Part shown: positions 9,984-20,130 of the stretch, one piece after another
Position numbering within the stretch: the first letter of the stretch is position 1
Layout: each line of letters opens with the position of its first letter
DNA from: Pseudovibrio sp. JCM 19062
GTDB taxonomy: Bacteria > Pseudomonadota > Alphaproteobacteria > Rhizobiales > Stappiaceae
Direction: 5' to 3'
Length of the DNA stretch: 43,700 bases
Assembly: GCA_001310715.1 (NCBI GenBank)
Contig: BAXV01000032.1
Location: 1 to 43,700 of the forward strand
Translations under genes and position numbers: made by a program
Notes under the pieces: model-generated
What the model was told of the DNA's origin: nothing
Seen by the model: the letters and a program-made list of their open reading frames with translations, nothing else
Database searches by the model: none

Positions 9984-10013
9984 AAAAGCCCCGGTTCACT
10001 GCCGGGGCTTTTT
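9984..10013 (+). terminator. Rho-independent terminator of the purF-SDR unit
   Basis: AAAAGCCCCGG (9984-9994) and CCGGGGCTTTT (10002-10012) form a perfect stem with a short loop, ending in a T run. Confidence 0.93.
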
Positions 10014-10041
10014 GCATTGATGGGGGCGGTTTCAGGCCGAT

Positions 10042-10146
10042 TAGAGCATGTCGCGTTCATATGAATTCACGCACCAAGCTCTAAGCGTTTATTTTCACGC
10101 GTATTCTTCTCCGAAAACCGAACCCACTTTTCGGGAGTACGCTCTA
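10042..10146. repeat. Dispersed-repeat-like structured element
   Basis: A 105-bp AT/GC-mixed element bounded by TAGAGC (10042-10047) and GCTCTA (10141-10146). Inside are a second GCTCTA (10078-10083), the palindrome TTCATATGAA (10056-10065) and a hairpin CTCCGAAAA / TTTTCGGGAG (10109-10117 with 10128-10137, one bulge). It looks like the short dispersed intergenic repeats I recall from Stappiaceae and related genomes, whose CCGAAAA...TTTTCGG core is shared with rhizobial repeats. Only one copy is in this window, so its repeat nature is inferred. Its right end overlaps the stop codon of the leftward phosphatase gene. Confidence 0.6.
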
Positions 10147-10925
10147 GACGAAGGATTTGTCTGTCAAAGCCTTGACCTGATCAAACACACCTGGACAGGC
10201 TGCAACAACCTTACAGCCGTTCAAGACAGCATCTTGCACGTCGATCTCCTGGACTATACCGCCGGCCTCTTCCATGAGGGTCAAGCCTGCCATGCAGTCC
10301 CATGAGTTCATATGGTCTTCAATGTAGCCAATGAGGCGGCCAGAAGCAGCATAAGCGAGCATCAAGCCTCCAGAGGCATTGCGGAAAAAGATCCCTCCGT
10401 CATCAATCAGCAGATCAAGGCATTCTTGATTGACTGTTTATGCCCACGTGAGTTGTAGCCCAGACCGAGAGACCCGTTGGAAAGAGATTGGCTCGTCGAG
10501 ACTTTCATCGGCACGCCATTAATCGTTGCGCCCTTGCCGTTCTCAGCAGCAAACAGCTCATCTGCACACGGATCATAGATAACGCCGATGTGCTTCTCGT
10601 CATTTTTCACACAAGCTATGATAACGCACCACTGCGGAATACTGGCAACGAAATTCGCGGTTCCATCGATCGGATCGATGATCCATGTGTATTCAGAGGT
10701 GCCTTTGTCGACGCCATCCTCTTCTCCCACGATGGTGTCCTCGGGATACGCTTGTGCGATTGCATTACGGACAAGCGCTTCGGTATCACGATCAGCCTCT
10801 GACACCATATCCTGGTGCCCCTTACTCTCGATATTGAGAGTGTCCAGACGCATGTAATACTCGTGCGCAAATACGCCAGCGCGCTTAACCAGAGCCTTGG
10901 CGAAGGTGAAACGGTCTTGTGACAT
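10144..10925 (-). CDS. Inositol monophosphatase family protein (one frame break)
   Basis: Mg-dependent phosphatase fold (SuhB/CysQ/HisN-like superfamily). Visible metal-site motifs: GEEDG (motif for the first Glu), WIIDPIDGTANF (the D-P-I-D-G-T signature) and the C-terminal SWDCMAGLTLMEEAGG with its metal-binding Asp. One base is missing near 10415; with it the frame reads KNALDLLIDDGGIFFRNASGGLMLAYAASGRL and joins both parts into about 260 residues, the normal size. Start is ATG 10925. Substrate could be inositol phosphate, PAP or histidinol phosphate; sequence alone does not decide. The stop codon TAG (10146-10144 on the minus strand) lies inside the terminal GCTCTA of the repeat element, so the last residues may have been set by that insertion. 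Confidence 0.9.
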
Positions 10926-11093
10926 GGGGCCTCTATTTTCTATGTGGTATGCATATAGTGAGCACGATCAGATGCAGTTTCAGGAGGAATTGCAATTTGT
11001 TGGCCGCGCTAGTGATACTTCTAAAGTAGAATTCACCTGCACGCTAGTGGGCAGAACCCCGACGCATTTTTTTTGCTTTTTGGAATGGGCCAC

Positions 11094-11122
11094 AAAAAGG
11101 GCAGCTGAGAGCTGCCCTTTTT
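11094..11122 (-). terminator. Terminator of the yfgM-bamB-der unit
   Basis: AAAAAGGGCAGC and GCTGCCCTTTTT form a perfect 12-bp stem with a 5-base loop, 20 bases past the der stop. The flanking A/T runs would let it work in both directions. Confidence 0.92.
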
Positions 11123-11142
11123 GAAGTGCTATGGAACCGAAA

Positions 11143-12548
11143 TCATTTTCTTTTCTTGTGGTACGGGTTGTCGCCTTTTCGATAGGACAGGCGAATAGGC
11201 GTGCCTTTGATGTCAAAGCGCTCGCGAAGACCGTTCACAAGGTAGCGGGTGTAGCTCTCAGGCAGATTGTCCGGCTTGGAGCTGAACACCACAAAGTGCG
11301 GTGGGCGTGTTTTTGGCTGCGTCATGAAACGCAGGCGCACACGACGACCAGACACTGCTGGCGGCGGATGGTGGATCAGGACGCCTTCCAGCCAACGGTT
11401 AAGGCCGGATGTGCCGACGCGTTTGTTCCACATCTCGTAGGCACGGAAGACTGCCTGCATGAGCTTATCAAGCCCCTGCCCGTTGATACCGGACATAGTG
11501 ATGATCTCAACGCCGCGCAGCTGGTTCAGATAGCGGTTCTGAGCATCTTTAATGTGCCCCACGCATCTTCACGATCTTCGATCAGATCCCACTTGTTGAT
11601 GGCAATCACGATTGCGCGGCCTTCACGGGCACACAGATCGATGATTTGCAGATCCTGCTTCTCAAAGGAGATCGTCGCATCAAGGGTGACAACCACAACT
11701 TCCGCAAATTTTATAGCGCGCAGAGCATCTGCAACGGAGAGCTTTTCAAGCTTTTCCTGAACGCGGGCCTTTTTGCGGATACCGGCGGTGTCAAATACTT
11801 TGACGTGGTGATCCTGCCACTCCCACTCAACAGAGATACTATCGCGGGTGATGCCAGCCTCAGGACCGGTCAGCAGTCGCTCTTCACCCAGCATCTGGTT
11901 GATGAGCGTGGATTTACCAGCATTTGGACGTCCCACAATAGCCATGCGTAAAGGACGCTCGACGGTGCCAACCGGCTCGTCGATTTCTTCATCCTCAACA
12001 TCCACATCCGTGCGCGCCTCGGAAAACTCAGAGGACTCCTCGGCTTCGTCTGCCGCATCGACAATTGGACGCAGAAAATCGTAGAGCTCGGAAAGGCCTT
12101 CCCCGTGTTCCGCAGACAGGGCAATAGGATCACCCAGTCCAAGCGTGAACGAATCGTAAAGGCCACCATCACCTGCTTTACCTTCGGCCTTGTTGGCACA
12201 AAGGATCACAGGGGTCTGGGCCCGGCGAAGAAGGTTCGCAAAGTGCTCATCGAGCGGCATCAAACCTGCGCGTGCATCGATAAGGAATAAGCATGCATCC
12301 GCTTCCCGGATTGCTTCTTCTGTCTGGGCGCGCATGCGCCCCTCGAGGCTTGCTGCCTCTGCTTCTTCCAAGCCAGCAGTATCAACGATCCTGAATCGCA
12401 AATCGCCCAAGCGTGCATCACCGGACCTACGGTCACGGGTCACACCTGGGGTATCATCGACAAGCGCTAAGCGCTTGCCTACAAGGCGATTGAAGAGCGT
12501 CGACTTGCCAACATTAGGTCTGCCAATAATGGCGACTGTCGCAGTCAC
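11143..12548 (-). CDS. der: Ribosome biogenesis GTPase Der (EngA), one frame break
   Basis: Tandem GTPase needed for 50S subunit maturation. G domain 1 starts at once with [11 protein letters not shown] and has DTPGVTRD; G domain 2 (from about residue 200) has [22 protein letters not shown] and NKWD; the C-terminal KH-like domain ends [10 protein letters not shown]. The two G domains are joined by an acidic linker. Start is GTG 12548 with GAGGAG upstream. One A is missing in the T run at 11548-11550 (plus-strand view); with it [23 protein letters not shown] is continuous, giving about 468 residues. Without it the KH domain is lost. It follows bamB by 28 bases in the same leftward operon. Confidence 0.95.
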
Positions 12549-12576
12549 GCGAATACTCCTCGTCTGGTCTACGGCG

Positions 12577-13920
12577 CTAGTTCAGCGCCGCAACCGCTCC
12601 ATCACTGGTGAGAACGATCATACGTCCACCAGCAACAATTGGTGATACAAATACGCCATCGGTCACTTTCCGCGATGCGGATGCCTGACCGGTTTTTGCA
12701 TCCACTGATGCAAGATAACCGTTGCTAGACACGGCGTAGAGCTGGCCATTGGCCAGAATTGGACCTGCCCAGTTGACATTTCTGCCGCCACCTTCACCAG
12801 ATGGCAACTCGGCCGTCCAGAGAAGATTGCCGTTTCTGCTTGAGATCGCGTGCATCTTGTTATCCAGGCCAATCAGGAACACGGTGCCCCCGGAAACAAC
12901 CGGCGTATGCACGGCCCCGAAATCAGCCTCCCATAGACGTTCGCCATCTCCCAGTGCAATGCCCAGTGTACGGCCAGCAACGGAAGTTGCCACAACCGTG
13001 TTGCCAGAAATGACCGGGCTTGCGGATACATCTGTCAGACCAGAGACTGCGCGTGTACGGAAGGACCGTGCAACGGTATCGATCCATTTAGCTCACCGGT
13101 GTTAATGTCAAGCGCCATAACCTCGCCTGAGGAAAAAGGCACAACAACGGTGCTGCCGGAAACTGCCGGATTTGCAGAGGAAAGCAGGCCTGCGTTCTCT
13201 GCAATACCGGCGAAGGACCATGCCTGCTCACCATCTGACTGGTTCAGACCGATCACTTCATTGTCTTGTGTTACAACGACGACCATGCCGTTAGATGCTG
13301 CTGGAGCGCCGCGTGCCGGGGTGTCGAGCGTCTTGGTCCAGAGAATGTTTCCGGCCTTATCAAGCGCGTAAACATTGCGGTAGGCGGTTGCGACGAAGAT
13401 CTTGCTTCCGTCAAGCACAACACCACCGCCTGCAGCGACTTCCCGTTCATTTTGGGGTCCAAGGTCTTTGGTGAAGACCTGAGCACCGCCTGTCGTCAGA
13501 GCAACAAGGTTTCCGTCTGATTTATAGACGTAAATCGCTGCCCATCAGACACCGGACGCGCTGCTGTGCGCGGGTTGCTGGAGCCAATACCGAAGAACCC
13601 AGAACGGCGGACCTGTCCGATACTGGAGGACCATGCCACGTTTCCAGTCACGTTGATGGCAATATTGCCGGGGTCATTGTTTCGTGGGCCAGCAGCAGTT
13701 GGCCAGGTTGACCCACCTGTGGCAGCGCCAATGGTGGCGGCCGCGCCTGATGCAGAAGAAGTTACTGTGCCCGTATAAAGAGGCTGACGATCGCCTCAAG
13801 GAACTCATCATCGCCGCCGAATGGATTCAAACTGGAAAGAGAAGAACAACCTGCCAGCGTCAGCGCTAGCGCGCTGGTTCCAATCAAAGTCTTCCAAGAC
13901 TTTCTTTTGGTCTCGCCCAC
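12577..13920 (-). CDS. bamB: BamB-like outer-membrane assembly lipoprotein (three frame breaks)
   Basis: Beta-propeller lipoprotein of the BAM complex that inserts outer-membrane proteins. GTG 13920 directly follows the stop of the upstream gene. A basic N-terminus and hydrophobic stretch lead to the lipobox LAGC (Cys about residue 25), so it should be exported and lipid-anchored. The rest is a series of PQQ/WD-type blades with repeats like [40 protein letters not shown] and VDAKTGQ. Three repairs are needed: a G near 13794-13795, a G near 13541-13543 and one base near 13070. After these the protein is about 447 residues. Position between a yfgM-like gene and der is the standard alphaproteobacterial arrangement, which supports the bamB call. 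Confidence 0.9.
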
Positions 13921-14591
13921 TTATTCAGTCCCCTTTTCGTCTTCGCCCAATGCAGAGGTAATCAGTTCAAGATAGATCTGTGCCCGTCCGGAAATGTCTG
14001 ATGGTGCTGCTGCATCAGCAACAATTTCACTAAAGCGTGTGCGTGCAGCTTCCAGATTACCAACCTTGTATTCAGCAGCGCCCAGAATTTCCAATGCAGA
14101 GAAGCGCCATGTATTGCCCGCAACAGCAAGTACTTCGGTGTTCTGCTTCACCGCAGCCAAATCTCCGCTGTCCAACAGAAGGTATGCTGCGCGGATGTTT
14201 GCAAGACCCTTGTAGACTGTTGGAGTGGAGCTGTCAGCTGCTACATCTTCAAAAGCTTTGATGGCGTCTTCGGTTTTGCCTGCAGCGCCAGTTCCGTTCC
14301 AATGCGCATTTTGGCCATCATCGGATAACCGCCAATACTGCCTTCCATGGAAACGAAAGATGCTTGCGCCTCTGTGTGATTGCCTGCATCGGAAAGCTTA
14401 ACAGCTTCCAGAAACTCTGCACCAGCGGACTGAGACTGTTTACTCTGCCAGTAATCATAGCCGCGATACCCTGCAGTACCTACAACGATAAGACCTGCTG
14501 TCAGGTATACAAACGGAGCAAAGCGCTTCCAAAGCTTTGAAAACTGGTCGCTTCTTACTTCTTCATCGACTTCGCGAAAAATGTCGGACAT
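13921..14591 (-). CDS. YfgM-like tetratricopeptide membrane protein (one frame break)
   Basis: Starts MSDIFREVDEEVRSDQFSKLWKRF, the typical start of the TPR_21/YfgM family, followed by one membrane segment (about residues 30-47) and a periplasmic alpha-solenoid. In E. coli YfgM is an inner-membrane partner of the periplasmic chaperone PpiD near the Sec translocon. One A is missing in the T run 14274-14277 (plus view); with it the text reads LALQAKTEDAIKAFEDVAAD and the second half (GDLAAVKQNTEVLAVAGNTWRF...) joins in frame, giving about 223 residues. The stop TAA abuts the bamB GTG with no gap, so translation of the two is probably coupled. It is the first gene of the leftward operon. Confidence 0.88.
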
Positions 14592-14817
14592 AACTTCAAA
14601 TGTTCCTGCAGCAACGATTCTTAGGTTTGTGGTATCCCAATGGGCGGCGTCACATTAAAACCAACAGAGCCGCAGGCAAACCTCTTCCCTTACCTCTTTC
14701 AACCGATTAGTGGCATATTTAGGGCAAGAAAAGAGTTTCCCCACCTACATTTACCAGAGCAAATGCAGGAGAGAACCACTTTCATATCTGTCTTGAAACC
14801 TTAACACATGCAAAAGG

Positions 14818-15395
14818 TCAAGCTACGATCGGCACACCGATCAAAATTGCATGTAGTTTCCACACGAACAGACCGTAGACAATCAGACCGAGGACGACGG
14901 AGATCACATCGTTTCTCACGGCATTTGGATAGTCATGAACTGGCGGCGTTACCTTTCGCGGCGGGCAATGGAGATTCTGACAATGATCGCCCAGATCAGG
15001 AATGCGCCAAACAAGAGCACTGAATACGGCTCACCATTGGCAAACAGGTGCGCGATGGCCCAGAATTTTGTTGCGTTGATAAGCGGGTGCTTGGTTACGC
15101 GGGTGATATTACCCTTCAGCTGAGATGCAAAGAAAAGCGGGAAAACCGGCAGCATCAAAAGCATGGTCACATGGCGACTCCAGCTTGGAGCCACATACCA
15201 TGGCGCATAATCAGCGTTCCAGGCGACTCCGAAGCCATAAACTACGGCGACCAGACCGCCGAGTGCAACAATTGTGTAAAGGCCTCGATACCCATTGAAA
15301 GACAGGCGCTGTACCAATGTCTCTCTTAGTCCTGAGAAGGACGGGATCAAATGTACAAGCAGAAAAGCTGCAAGGCCTGAAATCAAATAAGTCAT
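14818..15395 (-). CDS. NnrU family membrane protein, copy 1 (one frame break)
   Basis: NnrU proteins are multi-spanning membrane proteins first linked to nitrite/nitric-oxide reductase loci; their activity is still unclear. I take ATG 15395 (MTYLISGLAAFLLVHLIPSF) because GGAG lies nine bases upstream. Family features: early HLIPSF, WSRHVTMLLMLPVFPL and the conserved KHPLINATKFWAIAHLFANGEP segment. Five to six membrane helices are visible. One A is missing in the TTT at 14954-14956 (plus view); adding it replaces an early stop by a tail running NDVISVVLGLIVYGLFVWKLHAILIGVPIVA, which closely matches the repaired end of copy 2. Length is then about 193 residues. It lies 167 bases downstream of copy 2, same strand. 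Confidence 0.87.
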
Positions 15396-15483
15396 AAATG
15401 GTTCTCCCCCATGGTCAATCGGGCACAACGTATTTCACGCGAATGGGAATTGCAAAACAATCTTTAGGCCCACGGAAAGGCTC

Positions 15484-15528
15484 AAAAAAAATGACCGCCT
15501 GCATGACTGGTAGGTCACACAGGCGGTC
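15484..15528 (-). terminator. Terminator after NnrU copy 2
   Basis: On the minus strand GACCGCCTG and CAGGCGGTC form a 9-bp stem with an 18-base loop, followed by A and a T run. It separates the two NnrU genes, so they are probably not one simple operon. Confidence 0.8.
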
Positions 15529-15561
15529 TGTTTTCAATGCTTTGAGTTGGAAAAGAGTCGT

Positions 15562-16141
15562 TTAAGTAAGGATCGGCATTCCGATCAGCAGTTCGTGCAC
15601 TTTCCAGACGAACAGACCATACAGCAAGCCACCCAGGACTACGCTTATGATGTCATTGCGCAGAGCGTGGGGGAACTGTTCGGTCTCTGTGTTCTTGCGG
15701 TTGAATTTTTTTCAGGGAAATTCGCGCCCAGATTGCCCAGACAAGGAAGCCGCCAAATAGGGCTACCGAATATGGCTCACCGTTTACAAGCAAGTGTGAG
15801 ATCGCCCAGATTTTTACCGCAAGGATCACCGGGTCCTTGGTCCATTTAGCGATATTGCCGCGAATGAATTTGGCGAATACCAGTATGAAGACCGGGAGGA
15901 GCAGCGTCATTGCCAGATGGCGCATCCAGAACGGCGTTATATAGAGCGGGTACCAGTCTTCCTGACGAGCCAGAGCAAAGCCGTAGATCATGAAAAACAG
16001 GCCTGTCAGCACGATCAGGGAATAAAGCACTCTATACGGATTCAAGCCAATGCGCTGGACAACGGAATCACGAAGCCCAGGGAATGATGGGAGGAAATGA
16101 ATTCCCAAAAAGATAAAAAGCCCGAGAAGTAGCAGCGTCAT
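15562..16141 (-). CDS. NnrU family membrane protein, copy 2 (one frame break)
   Basis: A second NnrU paralogue next to copy 1. ATG 16141 (MTLLLLGLFIFLGIHFLPSFPGLRDSVVQRIG) is preceded by AAAGG. Shared signatures with copy 1 include HFLPSFPGLRD.VVQR, NPYRVLY, FWMRHLAMTLLLPVF and KIWAISHLLVNGEPYS. One A is missing in the seven-T run 15706-15712 (plus view); repair turns a wrong tail into NRKNTETEQFPHALRNDIISVVLGGLLYGLF... and a TAA at 15564-15562, about 193 residues. The two copies differ at many positions, so this is an old duplication, not a recent tandem copy. No nitrite- or NO-reductase genes are in the window. Confidence 0.87.
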
Positions 16142-16420
16142 CGAGTGAGCCTTTAGATTTGTTTTTTTTACGTTTAAGCCCAAAGTTGAGCTTATGCACT
16201 TTCGCTATACGTCGTGAAATATCAATGCACTCGATAGTCCATACGTAAGCACTTACTATATTTACCCAATTCTTTTTCAAATAGCCCTTGAGATCGTAGA
16301 GGGTTTCTAGGTAAATCAGAGTGGGTTATTCACCTGCATATAGCATAACTTGACTGTGTGACTCCTATTTTTTGATAGGTCAAATGGTCCCTCAAACAGA
16401 AACACCACTTGGGAAGCTCC

Positions 16421-16729
16421 ATGTCCGAAAGTGACAGCGCAACAGAATATGATGAGCGTCGTCGGGCTCGTCGCCGTCGCACCTTGAAGGAAGGACGCAT
16501 TGTCTTCGCCAATCATTCGATGGTTCTTGACTGTGTTATTCGCGATTTATCCGAATTTGGCGCGCGCTTGAAGATGGAAACAACAATGGACGTTCCAGAT
16601 GAGTTCTACCTCTATCTGGTTCATTTGCGTCAGCGTGTGCAGGTTGAAGTCCGATGGCGGACTGCAGACTCGCTTGGTGTCGAGTTCGTTGGCGAGAAGC
16701 AAACCGTTTCCAGCCTGATGAAAATCTAA
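16421..16729 (+). CDS. Stand-alone PilZ domain protein
   Basis: Small cytoplasmic protein (102 residues) consisting of little more than one PilZ domain, a cyclic-di-GMP receptor module. The first binding motif is in the Arg-rich stretch RRRARRRR (about residues 12-20) and the second is DLSEFG (D-x-S-x-x-G), followed by the strand pattern of PilZ ending GVEFVGE. Both c-di-GMP motifs appear intact, so binding is likely. The start is ATG 16421; an in-frame TTG at 16409 is less likely. It stands alone between divergent NnrU copy 2 and a terminator, so its target is unknown. Confidence 0.88.
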   Translation: MSESDSATEYDERRRARRRRTLKEGRIVFANHSMVLDCVIRDLSEFGARLKMETTMDVPDEFYLYLVHLRQRVQVEVRWRTADSLGVEFVGEKQTVSSLMKI

Positions 16730-16740
16730 AGTCTTTTCCT

Positions 16741-16770
16741 AAGCGCCCACTTGGATGGGCGCTTTTGTTT
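16741..16770 (+). terminator. Rho-independent terminator after the PilZ gene
   Basis: AAGCGCCCA and TGGGCGCTT form a perfect 9-bp stem with a 6-base loop, followed by TTGTTTT. Confidence 0.9.
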
Positions 16771-16833
16771 TGCTTGCGCAGCCTCTTCTTTCTCGCTCAT
16801 AATGACTTTTTCATGGGCTGGGGGAATGATCTG

Positions 16834-17175
16834 ATGGTACTGAGCCTCAATGAAGCACGGGGTTTGCTTCTTGCGCGCAAGAAAGAGCTTACTGAACTCT
16901 CCGAAATTTCCGAGGCAGAACGTGCAACCGTTGCCCTTGATCAGCAATCGGTTGGTCGCCTGTCCCGAATGGACGCCATGCAGCGACAGGCCATGGCACA
17001 AGCCAACGACCGTCAGCGCACCAGAGAGCTACAGCGAATCGAAAGCGCCCTCCAACGGATCAAAGAAGACGAATACGGTTTCTGTCTGGAGTGCGGAGAA
17101 GACATTCCCGAAGCACGCTTACGCGCAGACACTGCGGCACTTTATTGTTTGGCTTGCGCGAAGTTGATTGGATAA
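16834..17175 (+). CDS. DksA/TraR family zinc-finger protein
   Basis: 113-residue member of the DksA/TraR family, which enter the RNA polymerase secondary channel and tune promoter response, often with ppGpp. An N-terminal coiled coil (about residues 10-75) is followed by a four-cysteine zinc finger: CLEC, then CLAC about 17 residues later, with the family's CxxCGxxIPxxRL spacing. It is shorter than E. coli DksA (151 residues) and lacks its long N-terminus, closer to the short DksA-like proteins of alphaproteobacteria. The coiled-coil tip reads SRMDAMQRQAM, resembling the DxxDxA tip only partly. ATG 16834 is chosen because GGGGGA lies eight bases before it; ATG 16813 is the alternative. Confidence 0.9.
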   Translation: MVLSLNEARGLLLARKKELTELSEISEAERATVALDQQSVGRLSRMDAMQRQAMAQANDRQRTRELQRIESALQRIKEDEYGFCLECGEDIPEARLRADTAALYCLACAKLIG

Positions 17176-17193
17176 TTGCCTGCACCGTTGGCC

Positions 17194-17831
17194 TTAACGC
17201 GCTCTCCAAATTGTACTGTGGCCCTTTTTGTTTTCTCGTGCCCAGACAAGATCAAACTCTCTGGCCATTGTTGAAAGCCCATCTGTACGGCGGCGCAGAT
17301 CGAGGTAGATAATGCTGCGTTTTCTCGTGATTTGTTTCAGGCTCTCAAGATAGGTCGAAATTGGAAAGTGCCAGCCGTAGGCGAGAAAAGACACAACCAC
17401 ATCAAATGTCCCAGTTGGAAACGGATCCTCGTTTAGATTGACAAGATCGAGGTTTTCAAGGGCAATGCCGTTCAGCTGCAAGTTCTCGGCGATGCGCTGA
17501 AGGTCGTTATAGATCTCGGCCTGAGGCTGGTAGCCATACTTGATCTCATTATCTCTACCGTCTTTATCCAAACCGACAAACTGATGATCTAAGCCATACA
17601 GCTCTTTGAGCACAAGCAGGCCAAATCCAAGGCCGCAACCGATATCCAGAAAGCGCCCCTTGTCGGAAAGGTTCGGCACGTGGCCTTTTAGAATTCTGAC
17701 TGCTTGGCAATGTGTTTTCTGTAAAGACGCAGAACTGCTTCCTCGTCCTTACCAATCAGATCAGTCCTTTGACAAAGCAGGAACTCTTTGTCCAGTTCCG
17801 TCAAATGCAATTCTGCCTCGGGTAACTCCAT
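17194..17831 (-). CDS. Class I SAM-dependent methyltransferase (one frame break)
   Basis: The SAM-binding motif FLDIGCGLGFGLLVLK is clear, followed by an acidic residue at the end of strand 2 (FVGLDKD) and a motif-IV-like FDVVVSFLAYGWHFP. The substrate is not recognisable; the GWHFP stretch suggests a small-molecule enzyme of the Methyltransf_11/25 type. The frame as given begins in the middle of the protein. Adding one base at about 17703 joins an upstream segment (LTELDKEFLLCQRTDLIGKDEEAVLRLYRKHIAKAVRILKG) that starts at ATG 17831, giving about 212 residues. It is downstream of guaA on the same strand but behind a terminator, and convergent with the DksA-family gene. Confidence 0.8.
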
Positions 17832-17933
17832 CGAACGCTGCCCCATTCCGTTTGAGAACACGCTTTAATATGGATGATCAGACCCTGTTGGAAATCCGTG
17901 CAAAATTGGGTTAGACAAAGAGAGGTTCCCAAG

Positions 17934-17965
17934 AAAAAAGCCGGGAAGTCTCCTCCCCGGCTTTT
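17934..17965 (-). terminator. Rho-independent terminator of guaA
   Basis: On the minus strand AAAAGCCGGG and CCCGGCTTTTTT form a strong hairpin with a loop of about 10 bases, ending in T. Confidence 0.93.
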
Positions 17966-17972
17966 AATCAGT

Positions 17973-19520
17973 TTATTCCCACTCGATGGTGCCCGGAGGC
18001 TTGGAGGTGACATCATAAACGACGCGGTTGATGCCGCGAACTTCGTTGATGATGCGGGTCGCTGCCCTGCCAAGGAATTCCATATCGTAGTGATAGAAGT
18101 CAGCTGTCATGCCGTCTACGGAGGTCACTGCGCGCAAGGCACAGACGAACTCGTAGGTGCGGCCATCGCCCATTACGCCCACGGTTTGAACCGGAAGCAG
18201 AACAGCGAAGGCCTGCCAGATGGCATCGTACAGACCAGCTTTGCGGATTTCATCCAGATAGATGGCATCTGCCTGACGCAGAATATCCAGCTTTTCACGG
18301 GTGATACCGCCCGGACAACGGATCGCAAGACCTGGGCCAGGGAATGGGTGGCGTCCGATAAAGCTATCCGGCAAACCAAGTTCGCGACCAAGATTACGTA
18401 CTTCGTCTTTGAACAGCTCGCGAAGTGGCTCAACCAGCTGCATATTCATGCGCTCTGGTAAACCGCCCACGTTGTGGTGCGACTTGATGGTCACGGAAGG
18501 GCCACCGGTAAAGGAAACGCTTTCGATTACGTCAGGGTACAAGGTTCCCTGCGCAAGGAAGTCTGCCCCACCCAGCTTTTTCGCTTCATCTTCGAAGACT
18601 TCGATGAAAAGCTTACCGATGGTTTTGCGTTTGACTTCCGGATCGCTTTCACCTTCCAGCTGACCAATGAACAGGTCAGATGCGTCTACGTGGACCAGCG
18701 GGATGTTGTAGTGATCGCGGAACATCGTCAGAACCTGCTCCGTCTCACCCATGCGCATCAGGCCGTGGTCGACATAGATACAGGTGAGCTGGTCGCCAAT
18801 GGCTTCGTGGATCAGGACGGCAGCGACAGAACTGTCAACCCCGCCAGACAAACCACAAATCACTTTGCCATCGCCAACCTGATCACGGATCGCCTGAATG
18901 GCCTGCTGGCGGTATTCCGCCATTGTCCAGTCGCCTGAACAGCCTGCGATCTTGTGGGTGAAATTCTCGATGAGCTTTGCACCATCTGGAGTGTGCACCA
19001 CTTCCGGGTGGAACTGAACGGCGTAGAAGTGGCGTTTCTCGTCTGCAATTGCTGCAAACGGCGCGCCTTCTGAAATACCGATCACTTCAAACCCTTCGGG
19101 AAGAGATACGACTCGGTCGCCGTGGCTCATCCAAACCTGATGATTTGTGCCTTTGTCCCAGCAGCCTTCAAATAAAGGAGAAAACTTCTCAACGGAAACA
19201 AAAGCGCGACCAAACTCTTTGTGGTCGGATGTAGCAACTTCGCCGCCCAACTGGGCGCACATGGTCTGCTGACCATAACAAATTCCAAGGACAGGGATAC
19301 CTGCCTCGAATACGATCTGGGGCGCGCGCGGGCTCCCCATTTCAGTCGTGGATGCCGGACCACCTGACAGGATCACTGCTTTTGGATTCATCTCCTTAAA
19401 AGCAGCTTCTGCAGACTGGAACGGAACGATCTCGGAGTACACACCAGACTCGCGCACGCGGCGCGCAATGAGCTGAGTGACCTGAGACCCAAAATCAATA
19501 ATGAGGATGCGGTCAGTCAT
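17973..19520 (-). CDS. guaA: GMP synthase (glutamine-hydrolysing)
   Basis: Converts XMP to GMP using glutamine and ATP, the last step of guanine nucleotide synthesis. The frame is intact, 515 residues, normal for GuaA. The amidotransferase domain has Cys81 in GICYGQQ and His171/Glu173 in FHPEVVH. The ATP-pyrophosphatase domain has the P-loop SGGVDSS at 225-231. The C-terminal dimerisation domain ends in the conserved PPGTIEWE. guaB, which makes its substrate, is 4 kb away on the same strand but not in an operon with it. No guanine-responsive leader was recognised in the 115 bases between guaA and the marR gene. Confidence 0.98.
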   Translation of the reverse strand: MTDRILIIDFGSQVTQLIARRVRESGVYSEIVPFQSAEAAFKEMNPKAVILSGGPASTTEMGSPRAPQIVFEAGIPVLGICYGQQTMCAQLGGEVATSDHKEFGRAFVSVEKFSPLFEGCWDKGTNHQVWMSHGDRVVSLPEGFEVIGISEGAPFAAIADEKRHFYAVQFHPEVVHTPDGAKLIENFTHKIAGCSGDWTMAEYRQQAIQAIRDQVGDGKVICGLSGGVDSSVAAVLIHEAIGDQLTCIYVDHGLMRMGETEQVLTMFRDHYNIPLVHVDASDLFIGQLEGESDPEVKRKTIGKLFIEVFEDEAKKLGGADFLAQGTLYPDVIESVSFTGGPSVTIKSHHNVGGLPERMNMQLVEPLRELFKDEVRNLGRELGLPDSFIGRHPFPGPGLAIRCPGGITREKLDILRQADAIYLDEIRKAGLYDAIWQAFAVLLPVQTVGVMGDGRTYEFVCALRAVTSVDGMTADFYHYDMEFLGRAATRIINEVRGINRVVYDVTSKPPGTIEWE

Positions 19521-19635
19521 GCGCAGCTTCTACTCTGAACGCATTGATTTGGGAAGGTCTTTTGAACGGAAATTTCTGAGTTACGTAAAGAGCGCAGGGT
19601 GTTTTTCTGTGTGCAGTGAAAGGCGGCCCAGCCGG

Positions 19636-20130
19636 CTACAAAATCGACTGCTCATGTTCTTCGATTCTGCTCATCATTTGCCCCAATCTAATGCGCTCCT
19701 GAACGTCCAGTTGCGGCAACAGATTCTTCTCCAGCTGTTTGAGTTGGGCTTCCAGCGCGCGCAGCACCACGCGGCCATCCTCTGTCAAGCTCAGGCGGAC
19801 AAGACGCCGGTCTCTGGGATGCTCCTGCTTTTTGATCAGGTTTGCTTCGGTCAGGCGCTTGACTGCACGGGACACCGCCACCGTATCCAGCCCGATCACC
19901 GGCCCAAGCTCGCGCACAGAAACAGAGCCCAGCCGTTCCAGTGCGCTCAGCACCAACCAGGACGGCAGAGACAGACCATAGTGTCTTTGCAGATGCTCTG
20001 AGAGACGACGCTCGATAAAGCGGCCTGTTGCGATGATGCGCAAAGGCAGATAGTTGAGCAGCTCAACATTGTGTTCGTCTTCAAACAAGCTTGCCTGTGT
20101 CGTTAATTTGGCACGGTATTTCTCCGCCAT
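19636..20130 (-). CDS. MarR family transcriptional regulator
   Basis: Intact 164-residue winged-helix protein. The MarR fold is visible: a recognition-helix region LGPVIGLDTVAVSRAVKRLTEANLI followed by the beta-wing EHPRDRRLVRLSLTEDG, with the conserved D-x-R-x3-L-x-L-T-x-x-G pattern. C-terminal helices form the dimer interface. It lies 115 bases upstream of guaA on the same strand. The nearest transport gene is some 5 kb away, so its target cannot be assigned; it may control its own promoter. No palindromic operator was recognised in front of it. Confidence 0.93.
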   Translation of the reverse strand: MAEKYRAKLTTQASLFEDEHNVELLNYLPLRIIATGRFIERRLSEHLQRHYGLSLPSWLVLSALERLGSVSVRELGPVIGLDTVAVSRAVKRLTEANLIKKQEHPRDRRLVRLSLTEDGRVVLRALEAQLKQLEKNLLPQLDVQERIRLGQMMSRIEEHEQSIL

